Part shown: positions 6,184 through 8,599 of the stretch, piece after piece | Layout: each line of letters opens with the position of its first letter | Position numbering within the stretch: the first letter of the stretch is position 1 | From: an uncultured Burkholderiales bacterium | GTDB lineage: Bacteria; Pseudomonadota; Gammaproteobacteria; Burkholderiales; Burkholderiaceae_E | Assembly (NCBI GenBank): GCA_903898725.1 | Contig: CAIUGQ010000086.1 | Coordinates: 1 to 8,599, forward strand | DNA length: 8,599 bases | Direction: 5' to 3' | Notes under the pieces: model-generated | The model's input: only the letters and a program-made list of their open reading frames with translations | Told to the model about the DNA's origin: nothing | The model's database searches: none | Position numbers and translations under genes: made by a program

Positions 6184-7013
6184 CGCGGTACACCTGCGGC
6201 GAGTTCGAGCATGCGCTGCGCGGTCTCCTCGCCGCTGTTCTGGTTCTGTCCGGTGACCAGCCGTCCGTCCGCGACGACATGCCGCGCGAAGACGTCCAGC
6301 AGCGCATGGGCGCATTCGAAGCGGGCGCCGGCGGCGCGCAGCTCGGTCTCCGGATGCTGAGGCGTGGACCGCACGCCGAGCTGCGCGAGCTGCCGGTCGG
6401 TGACCGCCGTCAGCCGACGGCCGCGCACCAGCGGCGTCCCGTCGGCATCGTGCGCCTGCAGCAGGCCGAGCGGCCCGTGGCAGACACCGCCGACCACCCG
6501 GCCCGCGGCCCACGCCGCCGCGACGCCGCGACCGAGCGTCGCCGAGCGGCCGAGGTCGTAGGCAGCGCCCCAGCCGCCGGCGAGGAAGACCACGTCATAG
6601 GCGGCGAAGTCGACGTCATCGATGCACAGCGAGCGTTCGGCGAGCCCGAGCGCTCGGGTATCGGCGAGAAAGCGACGGTCCGAGGGCGAGATCACGAACC
6701 ACCTGAAGGACTCGAGGTCCACCGGGATCGGCCCGCCCGCGACGCTCGCGAGATCGACCTGCATGCCGGCGTCGGTGAAGGCGTAGAAGGGCGCGGTCAG
6801 CTCCGAGGCGAACACGCCGGTGGGGCGTCCCTTCGGGCCGGGCCGTGCATGGCTGGTGGTCACGATCAGCGCCCGCCCGCCGGGCAGCGCGAAGCGCGGG
6901 CCCAGATAGGGCGCGTGCAGTCCGAACGAACGCAGCAGCGCGGGCAGTCCGATCCGCAGGCCGATCGCGATCGCTGCGAGGGCTGCGGCGGCGGTGACGA
7001 GGGCGACGAGCAC
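6180..7013 (-). CDS. Membrane-anchored DJ-1/PfpI-family protein (Hsp31-like)
   Basis: A 277-aa protein of the DJ-1/PfpI superfamily, whose members include glyoxalase III/deglycase-type enzymes, chaperones and amidotransferase-like proteins. Seen: Glu71 in ASELTAPFYAF, the GGWG turn (146-149, commonly GGHG), nucleophile Cys178 with His179 in GGVCHGPLGLL, and LVTGQNQNSGEE (252-263), which fits the Hsp31-like branch. Unlike most relatives it begins with a hydrophobic segment (1-26) that looks like a membrane helix; with no positive charge before it and Arg residues after it, the catalytic domain may be cytoplasmic, but topology is uncertain. The start is GTG at 7013 with GGAG five bases upstream, and no other in-frame start exists before the upstream stop. 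First gene of a two-gene operon; its TGA overlaps the sulfatase ATG. The exact reaction is unknown. Confidence 0.88.
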   Translation of the reverse strand: MLVALVTAAAALAAIAIGLRIGLPALLRSFGLHAPYLGPRFALPGGRALIVTTSHARPGPKGRPTGVFASELTAPFYAFTDAGMQVDLASVAGGPIPVDLESFRWFVISPSDRRFLADTRALGLAERSLCIDDVDFAAYDVVFLAGGWGAAYDLGRSATLGRGVAAAWAAGRVVGGVCHGPLGLLQAHDADGTPLVRGRRLTAVTDRQLAQLGVRSTPQHPETELRAAGARFECAHALLDVFARHVVADGRLVTGQNQNSGEETAQRMLELAAGVPR

Positions 7014-7070
7014 GGCGGCTCCGGTCTCCGGGTCGATACGGACGTGCGAACCGGACGCGCCGCATCACCG

Positions 7071-7082
7071 TACACCCTTGTA
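7071..7082. promoter_or_regulatory. Candidate TetR operator, site 2a
   Basis: TACACCCTTGTA pairs four of five arm positions (TACAC with TTGTA). It also lies inside a 22-bp dyad, 7070-7091, with GTACACCC and GGGTGGAC arms (seven of eight arm pairs). Against the tetR-side site, TACACCCTTGTATGGG and TACACTGGTGCATGGG share 12 of 16 bases. It sits at and just after the predicted transcription start. Confidence 0.5.
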
Positions 7083-7092
7083 TGGGTGGACG

Positions 7093-7104
7093 AACACTAG
7101 TGCA
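7093..7104. promoter_or_regulatory. Candidate TetR operator, site 2b
   Basis: AACACTAGTGCA contains the perfect 8-base palindrome CACTAGTG and matches the tetR-side site at 10 of 11 core positions. It lies over the predicted -10 box and repeats site 2a in the same orientation at 22 bp, about two helical turns. Confidence 0.5.
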
Positions 7105-7123
7105 GCGCTCGGCGCGGTGTCAA
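7094..7123 (-). promoter_or_regulatory. Predicted sigma-70-type promoter of the DJ-1/sulfatase operon
   Basis: On the minus strand TTGACA (7123-7118) is a perfect -35 box, followed after 18 bases by TAGTGT (7099-7094), a weak -10. Transcription would start near 7087. One candidate operator covers the -10 and the other lies at and just after the start site, the geometry expected for repression. Confidence 0.55.
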
Positions 7124-7126
7124 CCC

Positions 7127-7142
7127 GGCCGGGGGGCCGGCC
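7127..7142 (-). terminator. GC hairpin directly after the reductase stop
   Basis: GGCCGG, four G bases, then CCGGCC gives a perfect 6-bp stem immediately downstream of the reductase TGA. No T-run follows on the minus strand, so it is at best a weak or factor-assisted terminator. Confidence 0.3.
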
Positions 7143-8599
7143 TCAGCCGCAGGTGCCGATCCAGCCGCAGGTGCCGCAGCGGTCGCAGCCATCGACCTTC
7201 GCGAGCGTCGGATGGTGACACTCCGGGCAGGTGCGTCCGGTGATGCGGGGCGCCTCGGGTCGGTTGGCCTGCGCCGAGCCGATGCCCGCGCCGGCGGGGT
7301 GGCCGAACGCGAACGCGCGCATCGGATCGAGCGGCGCGCCGTCCGCGCCCAGGATGCCGAGCATCTGGTAGCGGTGCAGCAGCAGGCGGGCGAGGTAGGC
7401 GATCGTCGAGGGCCAGACCCGGCTCCTCGCCTCGCCCGGCACCGGTGCCCAGAAGTCGCCACGCGGTTCGGCGAAGTCGACCAGCTTGGCGAGCTTCCGA
7501 CCGATCCAGGCGGCATCGACGATCCGCATGTCGATCGACAGCAGCTTGGTGAGCCCGTCGAAGGCGCGCGGGTAGGTGCCCGCGAGCCAGACGGAATAGG
7601 GCCGACGGCTGCCGTCGGGCAGGGTCAGCTCCTTGACGATCATGTGGATGTCGTCACCGGTGGCGGGGTTGGCGACATCGACCGACCAGGACATCGTGCC
7701 GTCGGTGCCGGTCTTGGGCTCCTTGCGCGAGATCAGCGCGTCGAGCATCGGCGTGGACGCCGGCGGCTCGGTGAACAGGCCGAGCGACTCGCAGCGGTGC
7801 CGCACGATGCGGGCGAGCCCCGCGACCAGCGACGGCATGGGCTCGCTGCGGCCGGCCTCGAGCTCGAGCGCGAAGCCGTCCTGCCCCGAGGTGGCGGCGA
7901 GCGAATCGAGCTTCTTCGCGACCCAGGCCGTGTCGTCGCAGCGCAGGTCCATCGACAGCGTCTTGGCGATGGCGGCGAGCCCGCGCGGCTGTTCGTTGCC
8001 GGTGACCCAGACCTCGAACGGCCGGGCGCCCGAGGCCTGCTCGACATGACCGACGACGACGGCGAAATCGCCGGCAGGATGCTCGACGAGCAGGGTCCAG
8101 GAGGGATTGCCGCCCGGGAGCACCGGCCGGTCCGGCCAGCGCAGCGATGCGAGCGCGGGCGCCGGGATCGCCTTGAGGGCGATCCGCCGGTCGGCATCGG
8201 ACTGCTGCAGATCGTGCGGTGCGAGGCGCGATGCCGAAGGCGGTGCGCCGGCGGCGGCCGTGGAAGAGGATGCGACGGACGACCCCGACGGGGACGGCGC
8301 GGGGTCCAACGACAGCACCGAGCCGGTGACCTCGTTCGGGCGATAGATGGTGATGCCCTTCAGACCCAGCCGCCATGCGTCGGTGTACAGCGATGCGGTC
8401 TCCTCGAGGGGGGTCTCGGCCGGGACGTTGACCGTCTTGGAGATCGCGGCATCGATGTAGGGCGCGACCGCGGCGACCATCTTCAGGTGGTCCTGCGCGC
8501 TCATCTCGAGCGCGCCGACGAAGGCCTCGGGCAGTTCGGCGGTGCCGGCATCGAAGGCGGCGTCGAAGGCGACGGGATCGGGCTGGCGGGCGCGCCACA
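7143..8599 (-). CDS. nrdJ: Adenosylcobalamin-dependent ribonucleotide reductase, C-terminal part (5' end cut)
   Basis: The end of a class II (vitamin B12-dependent) ribonucleotide reductase, which makes deoxyribonucleotides in the cytoplasm without oxygen. The frame is open to the right edge; 484 residues are visible and the radical Cys and cofactor-binding regions lie outside. Seen: LPEAFVGALEMSAQDHLKMV, ISKTVNVP and YTDAWRLGLKGITIYRPN (visible residues about 23-88), the family-typical end of the catalytic barrel. After an Ala/Ser/Pro linker come two tandem related domains (about 165-270 and 302-410), each with an FEVWVTG/YSVWLAG strand and a KTLSMDLR/KLLSIDMR helix; these look like the reductase-associated TSCPD domain. 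A Cys-rich tail (457-483: CPEC, CDRC, GTCG) resembles the zinc-ribbon or redox tail of this family. The Met inside this frame at 8504 is internal, not a start. Core housekeeping gene, probably unrelated to the sulfatase module. Confidence 0.92.
   Translation of the reverse strand, partial: WRARQPDPVAFDAAFDAGTAELPEAFVGALEMSAQDHLKMVAAVAPYIDAAISKTVNVPAETPLEETASLYTDAWRLGLKGITIYRPNEVTGSVLSLDPAPSPSGSSVASSSTAAAGAPPSASRLAPHDLQQSDADRRIALKAIPAPALASLRWPDRPVLPGGNPSWTLLVEHPAGDFAVVVGHVEQASGARPFEVWVTGNEQPRGLAAIAKTLSMDLRCDDTAWVAKKLDSLAATSGQDGFALELEAGRSEPMPSLVAGLARIVRHRCESLGLFTEPPASTPMLDALISRKEPKTGTDGTMSWSVDVANPATGDDIHMIVKELTLPDGSRRPYSVWLAGTYPRAFDGLTKLLSIDMRIVDAAWIGRKLAKLVDFAEPRGDFWAPVPGEARSRVWPSTIAYLARLLLHRYQMLGILGADGAPLDPMRAFAFGHPAGAGIGSAQANRPEAPRITGRTCPECHHPTLAKVDGCDRCGTCGWIGTCG

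Larger units (their letters stand above)
7014..7142. promoter_or_regulatory. Control region upstream of the DJ-1/sulfatase operon
   Basis: This 129-bp gap, the longest in the window, separates the class II reductase gene from the DJ-1-like operon on the same strand. It holds a GC-rich hairpin next to the reductase stop, a promoter with a perfect -35 box, and two operator-like palindromes 22 bp apart. The leader between the predicted start site (near 7087) and the GTG is about 75 bases and shows no riboswitch-like structure that I recognise. Confidence 0.6.

Noticed and set aside
4535..6307. Second minus-strand frame (590 codons) over sulfatase 2
   Set aside because: It is the +1 shadow of the real gene, Arg/His/Pro-rich with no motifs.
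4483..6360. Plus-strand open frame of 625 codons opposite sulfatase 2
   Set aside because: Its translation is Arg-rich low complexity with no domain, while the opposite strand has every sulfatase active-site motif.

Overview
This is a GC-rich, densely coded stretch of a bacterial chromosome. The preference for G/C at third codon positions, the TTGACA-type promoter, the signal peptides and the protein families all point to a Gram-negative proteobacterium. A betaproteobacterium or a high-GC gammaproteobacterium is my best guess, but the window holds no rRNA or other marker that would settle it. No rRNA, tRNA, CRISPR array, insertion sequence or phage gene was seen. Gaps between genes are short (longest 129 bp), so no stretch over 300 bases lacks a gene.

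Layout, left to right. A minus-strand operon runs from 3684 down past the left edge: a double-domain DsbA/2-hydroxychromene-2-carboxylate-isomerase-like protein (3684-2329), a secreted, membrane-tailed arylsulfatase of the Pseudomonas AtsA type (2332-455), and a haloalkane dehalogenase-like alpha/beta hydrolase (from 458, cut off by the window edge). Both junctions are 4-bp ATGA stop/start overlaps. Divergent from it, across a 119-bp control region, is a plus-strand TetR-family regulator (3804-4520). It converges on a second minus-strand operon, overlapping its last gene by 8 bp. That operon is a membrane-anchored DJ-1/PfpI protein (7013-6180) followed, again through an ATGA overlap, by a second membrane-anchored sulfatase (6183-4513). 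At the right edge is the C-terminal part of an adenosylcobalamin-dependent (class II) ribonucleotide reductase, a housekeeping gene (8599-7143, cut at its 5' end).

How it may fit together. The two operons and the TetR gene look like one accessory module beside a housekeeping gene. The strongest clue is a 12-bp imperfect palindrome, about TRCACNNGTGYA. It occurs once in the tetR/dsbA-like divergent region and twice, 22 bp apart, across the -10 and start region of a promoter with a perfect TTGACA box upstream of the DJ-1/sulfatase operon. I infer that the TetR protein controls both operons. A possible job is periplasmic desulfation of a sulfate ester, followed by cytoplasmic processing (dehalogenase-like hydrolase, isomerase or glutathione-type chemistry). 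The substrate cannot be read from the sequence. Sulfatase 1 carries Asn where the family normally has an active-site His, which makes its chemistry worth testing.
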